Assembly: GCF_025698545.1 (NCBI RefSeq)
Contig: NC_068567.1
Location: 744,001-808,000 of the forward strand
DNA length: 64,000 nucleotides
Direction of reading: 5' to 3'
DNA from: Gossypium raimondii
Lineage: Eukaryota; Streptophyta; Magnoliopsida; Malvales; Malvaceae
Position 1 is the stretch's first letter. Each line of letters begins with the position of its first letter. Positions 1 through 10,898 of this stretch are shown piece after piece. Position numbers and translations under genes: made by a program. Below the pieces are notes generated by a model that searched no databases, was not told where the DNA came from, and saw only the letters and a program-made list of their open reading frames with translations.

Positions 1-179
1 TGATTCGAAGATAAAGGTTGAATCGATTAGCCTGTGAACTGAAACAAATAACGAAGCTTAGAAAAATCTATGAACTAGTTGAATTGGTTTTTTCTATTCT
101 TTAAATAATTTATTTTTTATTTTATGATTTTTTTTAAACAAATAACCCAATCTTAAACCTCCCGCCAATGCAAGTCCGG

Positions 180-562
180 TCTGCCTTTAATAGTCGACAG
201 TGTATGATGGTAAGACTGTATATCGTAGAGACGACACACAGCTCCTTTGCGTGGCAGATGCTCCAGATTTAATGATTCGCTAACTATTGAAGAGAGAAGA
301 AATTGTTATCTCTAATGTTTGCAACCTTGCGAATTCAGGTAATGCTTCCTCATATCTCTTATCTTACTGTGAACATGTGTCTGCAAATGGTAAGAGTTGG
401 CTGATGGATATAGGTAATCTGCATATGTAATGTAAGTTCTTGAAATGTGATCATCACAGAAGTTAAAAACTTAGGTCCTTTACACTATGGCTTTTCTAGT
501 CTAATATGAGAAATGGATTGTCCTATATCATGTTAATTATGCATCTTAGATCGCAAAAGCTA
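180..562 (-). pseudogene. Degraded CNL-type resistance-gene fragment (NB-ARC/LRR junction) upstream of F-box gene 1
   Basis: Read on the minus strand, about 331-562 aligns by eye with the clearer plus-strand fragment at 33,538-33,955, including the stretches that there encode the MHD-like motif region (KMNDLVHDLA) and the first leucine-rich repeat (SLSIGRLKHLRYF). The same block recurs in the spacers near 4,192-4,420, 9,912-10,135, 14,625-14,850 and 19,212-19,425. No long reading frame survives. The part 180-330 is conserved between units and may be more of the LRR region, but I cannot prove it. It is a fossil of a host gene, oriented opposite to the F-box gene. Confidence 0.55.
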
Positions 563-718
563 GCTGCTGGGAACCATTGTTTTTAAAACTGGACGGGCTA
601 GTTGGACCGGAATTTTGATATGGAATACGAGGTTGAATCGTCTGATTTTCGAAACAGTACGAACCAATTGAACCAATCGATGGAGTAAAAATCTTAAAAC
701 CCTTATTGGGAACTTATC

Positions 719-830
719 CTAGGCCAAAGTTGGGTTCAATCAAGTTTTTGCAATAACCTAAATTCATGAGAGAAGAAAAAGAGAAATGTTATCATAATTG
801 TGAACTTAAACAAAACTTCATACTAAATGT
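719..830 (-). pseudogene. Relic F-box intron 2/exon 3 boundary, antisense, in the upstream region of F-box gene 1
   Basis: The reverse complement of about 719-830 resembles the end of intron 2 and the start of exon 3 of the F-box genes (tcatga-tttag followed by a GTTnTTGC-type exon start). The same relic occurs upstream of the genes at 5,879 (about 4,575-4,720), 10,899 (10,285-10,450), 15,567 (14,960-15,140) and 20,149 (19,545-19,700). Upstream of the genes at 29,762 and 34,988 it is much longer. So the promoter-proximal DNA of the plus-strand genes comes partly from a divergent F-box copy. Confidence 0.6.
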
Positions 831-1289
831 AGGATACGTGTCTTTAAATTAGATACACCCATCGGGGATGTTGGGGGTTACATACTTCATATACTAGATC
901 AATTAAGAAAAGACATGAAGGAATAGTACAGGTATTAACTTTGACATTTACTTTGTATATGTATTACATTGCACACTGGGTAAAAGTTAAGGGATTAATT
1001 TTGATATTAACCTTAAATCTTATATACAGCTACGAAAATAGTTCTCTTTTGACATTATAATTGTGATATTAACCCTAAAGCCTATAATTGTCTTACAAAA
1101 TTTGTAGTGCTTAGATCAAAGATGATTGAGTCTAGGTTGGCTTCTACCCATCTCTTTAATGAGCTTCTTTTCTATATCCAAATTATTACTTCCATGGGAA
1201 ATCCACCGGGCCCTTTGTGAACCTATTGAGCTAGTTGAATCTAAATTTAATTTAATTAGAAATCAAGATAACTTGAATAAGTAAATTCA

Positions 1290-1440
1290 GGGGCAGTGTT
1301 GGTGGGAGGTAGACACCTGATCTCTTAAAATGAAAATTTTCACTTTTGGACCTTTAGAATTGATACGATTTTAAGTTAGTACATGATAAAATTACACTTT
1401 GACCCTCGTGATAAAAAAAAGATTAAGTGCCAAATTAAGA
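1290..1440. repeat. Dispersed repeat (aaaatgaaaattttcac type)
   Basis: The block runs from a gggg-rich start through a conserved core reading taaaatgaaaattttcac and a later tacactttgaccc stretch. A close copy lies at 5,213-5,340, and related sequences occur at 54,026-54,300 and 54,705-54,965. It is probably a non-autonomous dispersed element. I cannot assign a class or find terminal repeats. Confidence 0.45.
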
Positions 1441-1639
1441 AAAAGAGTAAAATTTGGGTACTAAATTAGACCCAAAAAATATAAGTACCAATTTAAGAAA
1501 AAAGTGTCAAGTTTGGATACTAAATTGGACAATAAAAAAAAGATATCAAATTAAGAAAAATGTGAAGTTTAGATACCAAATATTATATTATTTTCGGAAC
1601 CCATTATTCATTAGAAATTCAGTCCTTATTTTAAGTGAA

Positions 1640-1815
1640 TTCCCCAACTATTTAACCCATGTAATTTGATAAGATTTGATTTTGTAATATAAGAGATTAA
1701 CATAATCTCAATATCCTTTGATCTCATCCACCAATGTAACTCGATCTATACCTCGAACGATAAATAGACCTCCCTCACCCATTTTATTCCATGACTATTC
1801 TATTCTTTTGAGTAA
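1640..1815 (+). promoter_or_regulatory. Probable promoter of F-box gene 1, LTR-like with TATA-type box
   Basis: A gataaatag sequence near 1,769-1,777 is followed by a CCTCCCTCACCC stretch and a tctattcttttgag stretch. The same order occurs before the gene at 5,879 (tataaatag near 5,730) and, more diverged, before the gene at 24,659 (ttataaataa near 24,170). The layout resembles the TATA/R region of a plant LTR. The genes at 10,899, 15,567, 20,149, 29,762 and 34,988 instead have tatataaa about 240-280 bases before ATG. The fossil-LTR origin is inference. Confidence 0.4.
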
Positions 1816-1913
1816 AGGTTAAGCGACCAATTTTGACAATTAATCCTAAATTTTTGTATCTCTAGCAGCTTCCTATCGCCCGCCGTCGCACCGGTCTGTA
1901 GTTTTCTTATCTT

Positions 1914-3368
1914 ATGGCGATGTATGTCGAAGACAGGATCAGTAATTTTCCGGATCATATTCGTTGTTATATTTTGTCATTCCTTCCCATTCAAGAAGCA
2001 GTTCGAGCCTCTATTATTTCAACCAAGTGGAGAAACCTCTTTGCTTCAATTTCTACGGTTGACTTTGATACTTATTTACTGTGTGGTTTGACTGACAGAA
2101 ACGTTGACAGCTTCAAGAACTTTGTTGATAGGTTGCTGAAATTCCCCGATCAACTAAGTTTAGATTGCTTTAGGATACGTGGTGATGAAATTGCTTCATG
2201 GAATGATGGAGATCATGATTTTGATGTATCTGGTTGGATATGTGGTGCAGTGTGCCGTGGTGTTAAGGAAATTGATTTGTACTTAGATAATTTTTGTCAT
2301 ACTTTACCAGCTCTGTTATTCACTTGCCACTCACTGCGGACACTGACATTGGTTGCAAAAGATTCTAAGATTTTTGAGGTCCCATCCGAGGTTTGTTTAA
2401 GGAATCTGAAGACTTTGTGCATTACAAACTCGGTACTTATCGGTGATTCTCTTAATAGGTTAATTTCCAATTGTCATGTCTTAGAAGATTTGACTTTTGA
2501 TGAATGTTCTGTTGCGTATGCAAGGGAGATCATTATCCAAATTCCATCACTTAAGAGCTTGTATTTAGATTTTTTTTTCCCAATCGGAGCTTTAAATTAT
2601 GTGGTGGTGATTAATGCTCCAAATCTTGTTTATTTTCGATATGATTCCGTAGTAGTTAAAGGTTATAGTCTGAGTAACATGAAATCCCTAGAAAAAGCCG
2701 AGATTTGCATCTGGTTTGGTTCCAGTAATTATGAAACAAGTGCAATTCATCTCTTTCAAGGAATTTGCAATGTACGGTCTCTAAGGCTAACCATTCATGA
2801 AGTGGTTAGTAAACTTAGTATTCATGTGTTCTTTTTTCCTTTTAACAATATATAATATAACGACTCCAAGTTTTTGTGTTTTTGTGTGTGCAGATTCCCC
2901 TAACAAGTCGATTTCCTATACTTCACAATCTTATTGAATTCGAATTTCTTGGGAAAGAAATTTGGCTTGTGGAGTTTCTACATTGTGCGCCTAATCTAAA
3001 GACACTTACCGTCCTACTTCAGGTATGAAGTCTTTGTCTAAGTACGATAAACTTACTCGATATCACCTAAATTCATGGCCCAAACCAAATAACTTTTCTT
3101 CTTTTTGTCATGAGTTTAGGATGTTGCGGGAACTCGATGGAATATAGACGCTCCTTCTTGTTTGTCATTTCACCTCAAGAAGATTGAAATTTCAGACTAT
3201 ACCACAGATATGATTGAAATAGTTCATTATTTATTAGATAATTCAATGGTTCTAGAAAAGCTCATAATAAGGGTGAATGCCATGAATGCGACACGTGCAA
3301 GTAAAGCTCGCAACCAATTATTGCCGTTACTAAAGAGTTCAAAGAAAGATCTAATTGTGATTTTGTAG
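1914..3368 (+). CDS. F-box/LRR/FBD protein, gene 1 (intact, 429 aa)
   Basis: Predicted exons are 1,914-2,825, 2,894-3,022 and 3,120-3,368, all phase 0 with GT-AG introns, giving 429 aa. The product should be a substrate-recruiting subunit of an SCF ubiquitin ligase: an N-terminal F-box binds SKP1/ASK and the C-terminal repeats bind the target. The F-box is at about residues 5-50 (EDRISNFPDHI, then ILSFLP and a TKWRNLF stretch). Leucine-rich repeats fill about 100-345 (for example LISNCHVLEDLTFDEC). Exon 3 encodes a C-terminal FBD-type domain (SCLSFHLKKIEIS, then NSMVLEKLIIR and SSKKDLIVIL). An in-frame TAG 15 bases upstream supports this start. Closest relatives by pattern are the Arabidopsis F-box/FBD/LRR proteins, a fast-evolving family usually of unknown target. 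No individual orthologue can be named. Confidence 0.85.
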
Positions 3369-5878
3369 TACTAAATTATCAGATTCTTGTGAAATACAAA
3401 TTCGGTTTTGAGTTAAAATATTTTAATTTAATAGGGGTTTGGATTTTTATTTATTTTTTTACATTTTTGTATCTTTCTTCTCTTATTTGCTAGCAATTTC
3501 ATTTAATTATTTAATAGTTTTTATTTAATTATTCAGTTAAAATATTTTATGTATGATTTTTTATTGTCCTCGCTTATAGAGTTGACGGCTCTTTTTTTTT
3601 TCTCAATTTTTTCATAGAGTTTGCTAGACTTAAAAAAAAAATGAAGATCCCTGTCAAGCAAATTGTACTCTAGTATGCTCCTATAATATTCACAATACAT
3701 AATGACAGAAATTTTTTGGTAGAAGTACCATGAAAGTCCCTCTACTAAGAGTTAAATTCTTTAACATTTTCATTTTCATAAAGTAGGTGGAATAAAATTG
3801 AATTTAACATTTTTGTTTTTTCATCGATTAAATAAATGTTATTGGACTTAAACTAGATCGTTCGGTTGAAAATTTAATTGATTGCGGTACTAGTTTGAAG
3901 ATAAAGGTTGAACCGATTAGCTCGTGAACTGAAACAAATAACGAAGCTTAGAAAAATCTATGAACTGGTTCAATTGGTTTTTTCTATTCTTTAAATAATT
4001 TATTTTTTATTTTATGATTTTTTTTAAAACAAATAACCCAATCTTAAACCTCCCGCCAATGCAAGTCCGGTCTGCCTTTAATAGTCGACAGTGTATGATG
4101 GTAAGACTGTATATCGTAGAGACGACACACAGCTCCTTTGAAAGGCAGATGGTCCAGATTTAATGAATCGCTAACTATTGAAGAGAGGAGAATTCAGGTA
4201 ATGTTTCCTCATATCTCTTATCTTACTATGAACATGTCTGCAAATGGTAAGAGTTGGCTGATGGATATAGGTAATCTGCATATGTAATGTAAGTTCTTGA
4301 AATGCGATCATCACAGAAGTTAAAAACTTAGGTCCTTTACACTACGGCTTTTCTAGTCTAATATGAGAAATGGATTGTCCAATATCATGTTAATTATGCA
4401 TCTAATTAGATCGCAAAGGCTAGCTGCTGGGAACCATTGTTTTTAAAACTGGACCAGCTAGTTGGACCGGGATATTGATATGGAATACGTGGTTGAATCG
4501 TCTGACATTCGAAACGATATGAACCAATTGAACCAATGAATGGAGTAAAAATCTTAAAAATCTTATTGGGAACTTATCCTAGGCCAAAGTTGGGTTCAAT
4601 CAAGTTTTTGCAATAACCTAAATTCATGAGAGAAGAAAAAGAGAAATGTTATCGTAATTGTGAATATTGAAAATAATCAATTGCAATAAATACGAGTACT
4701 TCAACAAAACTTCATACTAAATCTAGGATAAGTGTCTTTAAATTTGATACACCCATCGGAGATGTTGGGGGTTACATACTTCATAGTAGATCAATTAAGA
4801 AAAGACATGAAGGAATAGTACAGGTATTAACTTTGACATTTACTTTGTATATGTATTACATTGCACATGACTGGGTAAAAGTTAAGGGATTAATTTTGAT
4901 ATTAACCTTAAATCTTATATACAGCTACGAAAATAGTTGTCTCTTTTGACATTATAATTGTCTTACAATTATAATAGATATTAACCCTAAATCCTACAAT
5001 TGTCTTACTAGTGCTTAGATCAAAGATGATTGAGTCTAGGTTGGCTTCTACCCATCTCTTTAATGAGCTTCCTTTCTATATCCAAATCATTACTTCTATG
5101 GGAAATCCACCAAACCCTGCAAATATTATTAAATTATTTGTGAACCTACTGAGCAAGTTGAATCTCAATTTAATTTAATTAGAACACAGAATAACTCGAA
5201 TAAGTAAACTCAGGGGCAGTGTTGGTGGGAGGTAGGCACCTGATCTCCTAAAATGAAAATTTTCACTTTTGGACCTTTAGAATTGATAAGATTTTAAGTT
5301 AGTACATGATAAAATTACACTTTGACCCATTGTGATAAAAAGAAAAGATTAGGTACCAAATTAGGAAAAAGAGTCAAGTTCGGGTACTAAATTAGATCCC
5401 AAAAAATATAAGTACCAATTTAAGAAAAAAGAGGCAAGTTTGGATACTAAATTGGACAAAAAAATAGATATCAAATTAAGAAAAATGTGAAGTTTAGATA
5501 CCAAATATTATATTAAACCATTATTGTAAGAACCCATTATTAACTGGGAATTGACTGCTTATTATTTTAAGTTAATTTCCCAACTATTTTTAAATTTTAT
5601 TAAATTTATAATTTATTTAATATATGTAATTTGATAAGATTTGATTTTGTAATATAAGAGATTAACATAATCTCAATATGCTTTGATCTCATCACCAATG
5701 TAACTCAATCTATACAAGGGAGTATAAATAGAGAGCCTCCCTCACCCATTGTTTTCCATTACTATTCTATTCTTTTGAGTAAAAGTTAAGCGACCAATTT
5801 TTATATTTAACCCTAAATTTTTGTATCTCTAGCAGCTTCCTATCGCCCGCCGTCGCACCGGTGTAGTTTTCTTATCTT
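3369..5878. other. Spacer between F-box genes 1 and 2
   Basis: No gene is visible. It holds a truncated MULE-like MITE start (ggtagaagtaccatg near 3,718) and the conserved block beginning gaagataaaggttg (3,898). It also holds an antisense CNL relic (4,192-4,420), an antisense F-box exon 3 relic (4,575-4,720), a dispersed repeat (5,213-5,340) and the LTR-like TATA region (about 5,515-5,785). The order copies 1-1,913, so this is the second tandem unit. Confidence 0.7.
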
Positions 5879-7132
5879 ATGGCTATTTGTGTCGAAGACA
5901 GGATCAGTAATTTTCCGGATCATATTCGTTGTCATATTTTGTCATTCCTTCCCATTAAAGAAGCAGTTCGAACTTCTATTATTTCAACCAAGTGGAGATA
6001 CCTCTTTGCTTCAATTTCTACCGTTGTCTTTGATACTTATCTACTGTGTGGTTTGACTCACAGAAACGTTGGCAGCTTCAAGAACTTTGTTGATAGGTTG
6101 TTGAAATTCCCCGGTCAACTAAGTTTAGATTGCTTTAGGCTACGTGCTGATGAAATTGCTTCATGGAATGATGGAGATCATGATTTTGATGTATCTGGTT
6201 GGATATGTGGTGCTGTGTGCCGTGGTGTTAAGGAAATTGATTTGTACTTAGATAATTTTTGTCATACTTTACCAGCTCTTTTATTCACTTGCCACTCACT
6301 GCTGACACTGACATTGACTGCAAAAGATTCTAAGATTATTGAGGTCCCATCTGAGGTTTGTTTAAGGAATCTGAAGACTTTGTGCATTACAAACTCGGTA
6401 CTTGTCGGTGATTCTCTTAATAGGTTAATTTCCAATTGTCATGTCTTAGAAGATTTGGCTTTTGATGAATGTTCTGTTGCGGATGCAAGGGAGGTCAATA
6501 TCCAAATTCCATCACTTAAGAGCTTGGTTTTAGATTTTTTTTTCCGGCCGGAGATTCCAATTATGTGGTGGTGATTAATGCTCCAAATCTTGTTTATTTT
6601 CGATATGATTCCGTAAGAGTTGAAGGCTATAGTCTGAGTAACATGAAATCCCTAGAAAAAGCCGAGATTTGCATCTGGTTTGATTCCAGTAATTATGAAA
6701 CAAGTGCAACTCATCTTTTTCAAGGAATTTGCAATGTACGGTCTCTATGGTTAAACATTCATGAAGTGGTTAGTAAACTTAGTATTCATGTGCGTTTCTT
6801 TTTTCCTTTTAACATTATATAACATTAAAGCTCCAAGTTTTTGTGTGTGCAGATTCCCCTAACAATTCGAATTCCTATATTTCACAATCTTATTGAATTT
6901 GAATTTTATGGGAGAGAAAGTTTGCTTGTGGAGTTTCTACATTGTACGCCTAATCTAAAGACACTCACCGTCAAATTTCAGGTATGAAGTCTTTGTCAAG
7001 AAATCGAAAGCATGCTCGACATGGTACAAACCAAATACCTTTTCTTCTTTTGTCATGAGTTTAGGATGTTGCAAGAACTCGATGGAATATGAATATAAAC
7101 GTTTTATATTCCATCGAGTTCTCGCAACATCC
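5879..7132 (+). pseudogene. F-box/LRR/FBD gene 2, pseudogene
   Basis: Exon 1 (5,879-6,789) closely matches gene 1 but has a one-base deletion near 6,545-6,560, after the LDFFF stretch. The frame ends at 6,574, and the remaining LRR sequence continues in another frame from 6,565. Exon 2 (6,853-6,981) and its splice sites look normal. Exon 3 starts at 7,065 but after about 26 bases turns into an inverted copy of itself (see the 7,064-7,132 palindrome), so the FBD domain is lost. If expressed it would give a 231-aa F-box protein with truncated LRRs. The ATG and in-frame upstream TAG are as in gene 1. Confidence 0.85.
7064..7132. repeat. Near-perfect 28-bp-arm inverted repeat replacing exon 3
   Basis: Arms 7,064-7,091 and 7,105-7,132 are reverse complements with one or two mismatches (ggatgttgc...gatggaata against tattccatc...gcaacatcc), separated by a 13-base loop. 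The left arm is the normal start of F-box exon 3. The right arm is an inverted copy that joins spacer sequence at tcctataa, a string also present at the matching place in unit 1 (near 3,680). This looks like a fold-back template-switch event with deletion of the rest of exon 3. Confidence 0.9.
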
Positions 7133-7563
7133 TATAATATTCACAATACACAATGACAGAAATTTTTTGGTAGAAGTAGCATGAAAGTCCCCATACTAAG
7201 AGTAAAATTCTTTTACATTTTCATTTTCATAAAGTAGGTTGGATAAAATTGAATTTAACATTTTTGTTTTTTCATCGATTGAATAAATGTCATTAGAATC
7301 AAACTAGATCGTTCGGTTGAAAATTTAATTCATTGCGGTACTAGTTTGAAGATAAAGGTTGAATCGATTGACCCGTGAATTGAAACAAATAACCAAGCTT
7401 AGAAAAATTGGTGAATTTTCTCTATTCTTTAAATAATTTATTTTTTATTTTATGATTTTTTACCATAAACTTAAAAGAAATGGAAAGCATGTTTGGGAGC
7501 AACTAAATTCATGGTACAAACCAAGTAACTTTTCTAAATTTTCTTCTCTTGTCATGAGTTTAG

Positions 7564-7827
7564 GTTGTTGCGGAAACCCAAAGGAAGGTTTTACATATGG
7601 AAGTTCCTTCTTGTTTGTCTTTGCACCTCAAGGAGATTAAAATTTTGAACTTTAAGAGAGACAGGCGAATGTTTGAAATGATTAGTTATTTTTGGGATAA
7701 TGCTATGGTCCTGGAAAAGCTCATGATAAGAATAAAATCCCTGTCTGAGACACAACAATCGATTGTCTTCAACCAATTATTGCAGTTACCTAAGAGTTCA
7801 AAGAAATGTCAAGTTGTGATTTTCTAG
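7564..7827 (+). pseudogene. Orphan F-box exon 3 (FBD domain) with intact frame
   Basis: This is a complete third exon: the acceptor ttaggttg precedes 7,564, the frame is open for 87 codons, and it ends SSKKCQVVIF-stop. It matches exon 3 of the genes at 10,899, 15,567 and 20,149. Exons 1 and 2 are absent. Immediately upstream, sequence of the far-upstream spacer (tattttatgattttt, 7,445-7,461) joins directly to late intron 2 sequence (aaacttaaaagaaat). A deletion between two spacer points, probably unequal recombination, explains it. It is unlikely to be translated on its own, although an in-frame ATG exists at 7,597. Confidence 0.85.
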
Positions 7828-8130
7828 TACTGTTTTATGTTATGGCTAGAACTGATCAGTGTCTGGTTTGGTTTTGTATAGATGTGTTGTTTGAAATATA
7901 CATTTAGTGTTACTATCCTATACATTCACTAATAGCAATACTGAATATCTGATAGTTGGTTTATATATGAATGTTTGTATGTATATTTATGGGTATATAT
8001 ATGTATTGTAGCCAAAAATAGCCATTGAAATTCATATGTAGCCCATGATTGGAAAAATAGAAACATATTTTAATTTGTAAGAAACAATCGTATGATATAC
8101 CTTACACAACAAGCTCTGATAGGAAGAACA

Positions 8131-8888
8131 CGATCGATTTTTATCAACAACTATGCTAAGCTAACAATATAAACTGAAAAGGAAAGAATGTGAAAATGTA
8201 TTCTGAATCAAGAAACTTCTCTATTCATCCAAACTTACCGTTTTACACTTTAGCAAAGATACTTATAGAGTATCTAAGTAACTGCTATTGCTAACAACTT
8301 ATTTGTTGCTATTGTTAACATCCTAACAGTTACTGAAATAACCAACTAACAACCTATACTCTTAACATTCACTCAACTTCCCAATAGGTAAAACCCGAAG
8401 AAGTTCTCGAAATCGAGCAAAATACGATACATAAAATAGTTTGGTAAGAATGTCAACTACTTGTTCACAAGCAGGAACCTCACCAACAATAATCGAGCCG
8501 TCAACTACCTTCTCACGAACAGAAACAAATCAAGCTCGACATGTTTTAATTTGGAATGTAAAACAGGATTAGCAGCAACAGCGACTGCACTAGAGTTGTC
8601 ACACCAAATGGTTGGAGAATCAATACTCTGAAAGTGTAACTCTCGTAGTAACGAGACTAACCAAGTAACTTCACTAGTAGCTGCAGCAAGACTCCGATAT
8701 TCAGCCTCAGCCGTAGACCGGGAAACACTCTGCAGTTTCTTGGAACACCAGGAGACAGGTGTATGACCAAAATACACACAGTAGCCCGTCATAGATCGCC
8801 GATCATCAAAATCCAACCCCCAGTTAGCATCCACATAACCAACTAAAGAAAGTCGATCAGAAGGACGAAAAACAATCCCATACTCATA
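8131..8888 (-). mobile_element. Ty1/copia fossil: RNase H part of pol plus LTR-like end
   Basis: On the minus strand, about 8,505-8,888 encodes the copia RNase H region (motifs VGYVDANWG, SRSTAEAEYRSLA and a final KHVELDLF). It is followed, in element orientation, by a stretch near 8,367 starting TGTTAAGAG that looks like the 3' LTR and runs to about 8,131. Only this 3' part of the element remains, and it is broken. The borders are set by where the flanking F-box unit sequence stops and resumes. Small pieces of the same pol region lie at about 13,573-13,625 and 18,236-18,300 at the same junction, so it predates those unit duplications. Confidence 0.8.
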
Positions 8889-8987
8889 AGGGTGAATGCC
8901 ATGACTGCGACACATAAAAGTAAAGCCCGCAACCAATTATTGCAGTTACTAAAGAGTTCAAAAAAATGTCTAATTGTAATTTTGTAG
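8889..8987 (+). pseudogene. Terminal fragment of F-box exon 3 (gene-1 type)
   Basis: The sequence from ataagggtgaatgcc to the terminal tag matches the last ~100 bases of gene 1 exon 3 (about 3,270-3,368) and runs on into the same 3' flank. Matching fragments follow the copia pieces at about 13,626-13,733 and 18,301-18,400. Units 3-5 are therefore chimaeras: a gene with one type of exon 3, then a leftover of another. Confidence 0.8.
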
Positions 8988-10898
8988 TACTAAATTATCA
9001 GATTCTTGTGAAATGCAAATTCAGTTTTGAGTCAAAATATTTTAATTTAATAGGGGTTTGGATTTTGTTTTTGCATTTTTGTATCTTTCTTCTCTTATTT
9101 GCTAGCAACTTTATTTAATTATTTAAAAGTTTTCATTTAAATTATTAATCAATTAAAATAATTGATGTATGATTTTTCATTGTCCTCACTTGTACGAATC
9201 GACAGCTATTATTTTTTTTCTCAATTTTTTCATAGAGCTCGCTATACTTAAAAAAATATTAACATCTCAGTAACCTACATAAAATAATACCAAGAAGCCC
9301 CTCTACTGTAATATAACATCTAGAAGAGGCTGAAGATCCCTGTCAAGCAAATTGTACTCTAATATGCTCCTATAATATTCACAATACATAAATGACAAAA
9401 TATTTTTGGTAGAAGTACCATAAAAGTCCCTGTACTACGAGTCAAATTCTTTTACATTTTCATTTTCATAAAGTAGGTCAGATAAAATTGAATTTAACAT
9501 TTTTGTTTTTCATCGATTAAATAAATGTTATTAGAATTAAACTAGATCTTTCGGTTGAAAATTTAATTGATTGTGGTATTGGTCTGAAGATAAAGGTTGA
9601 ATCAGTTGACCTGTGAACTGAAACAAATGACCAAACTTAAAAAAATCGGTGAATTAGTTGAATTGTTTTTCTCTATTCTTTAAATAATTTATTTTTATTT
9701 TATGATTTTTTTTTAAACAAATAACCAATCTTAAACCTCCCTCCAATGCAAGTCCGGTCTGCCTTTAATCGTCGACAGTGTATGATAGTAAAGACTGTAT
9801 ATCGGAGAGACGATACACATCTCCTTTGCGTGGCAGATGGTCCAGATTTAATGAATCGCTAACTATTGAAGAGAGGAGAAATTGTTATCTCTAATGTTTC
9901 CGACCTTGTGAATTCAGGTAATGCTTCCTCTTATCTATTATCTTACTATGAACATGTCTGCAAATGGTAAGAGTTGGCTGATGGATATAGGTAATCTGCA
10001 TATGTAATGTAAGTTCTTGAAATGTGATCATCACAGAAGTTAAAAACTTAGGTCCTTGACACTATGGCTTTTCTAGTCTAATATGAGAAATGGATTGTCC
10101 AATATCATGTTAATTATGCATCTTAGATAGCAAAGGCTAGCTGCTGGGAACTATTGTTTTTAAAACTGGACCAGCTAGTTGAACCGGGATATTGATTTGA
10201 AATAAGAGATTGACTTGTTTGACTTTGGAAATGGTATGAACCAATTGAACCAACGGTAGGAGTAAAAGTCTTAAAAATCTTATTGGGAACTTATCCTAGA
10301 CCAAAGTTGGGTTCAATCAAGTTTTTGCAATAACCTAAACTCATGAAAGAAGAAAAAGAGAAATGTTATCGTAATTGTGAATATCGAAAATAATCGATTG
10401 CAATAAATACGAGTATTTAAACAAAATTTCATACTAAATCGAGAACAAGTGTCTTTAAATTAGACACACCCATTATGTCTTGTTCATTTCTTCAGGAGAT
10501 GATGCGGGTTACATATTTCACACTCTATCAATTAAGAAAAGACATGAAGGAATAGTACAGGTATTAACTTTGACATTTACTTTTTATATGTATTATATTG
10601 CACATTGGGTAAAAGTTAAGGGATCAATTTTGATATTAACCCTACATCTTATATAAAGCTACGAAAGTACGACATTAACACTAATTTTTTTTTGTTTCTC
10701 TAGCAGCTTCTACCAAAGGTAAGAACTTTCCTTTTCTTCCTTCCACAAATCCGAGTCGGTGGCTGTCACCGCCACCCACGGCCGCCATCAGAGTTCGAAG
10801 CCAGACATAAGCTAGTTAAGCCGAACCAGAAAACAAAAGCGAAAAACTCTCCGGTTTCTATCGCCGGCCGTCGGACAGGTCTGCAGTTTTCTTATCTT
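8988..10898. other. Spacer before F-box gene 3
   Basis: It repeats the unit order seen at 3,369-5,878: MITE remnant near 9,410, gaagataaaggttg block near 9,587, antisense CNL relic 9,912-10,135 and antisense F-box exon 3 relic 10,285-10,450. It lacks the ~800-base LTR-like insertion found before genes 1 and 2. A tatataaa box lies near 10,650, about 250 bases before the ATG. A gt-rich 5' leader (10,720-10,898) contains a conserved GC-rich stretch with CCGCCACCCACGGCCGCC. Confidence 0.7.

Noticed and set aside
1454-1669. Short plus-strand open frame in the first spacer
   Set aside because: It lies in an AT-rich repeat region, is not conserved in the matching spacer of unit 2 and has low-complexity Lys/Ile-rich content.
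7591-7776. Minus-strand open frame opposite F-box exon 3 (also at 12,226 and 16,844)
   Set aside because: It is the reverse shadow of the FBD exon, and is conserved only because the exon is.
8100-8130. A tRNA primer-binding-site-like string (reverse of tatcagagc) next to the copia LTR
   Set aside because: The same string occurs in the matching 3' flanks of units without the element (for example near 12,745), so it belongs to the F-box unit.
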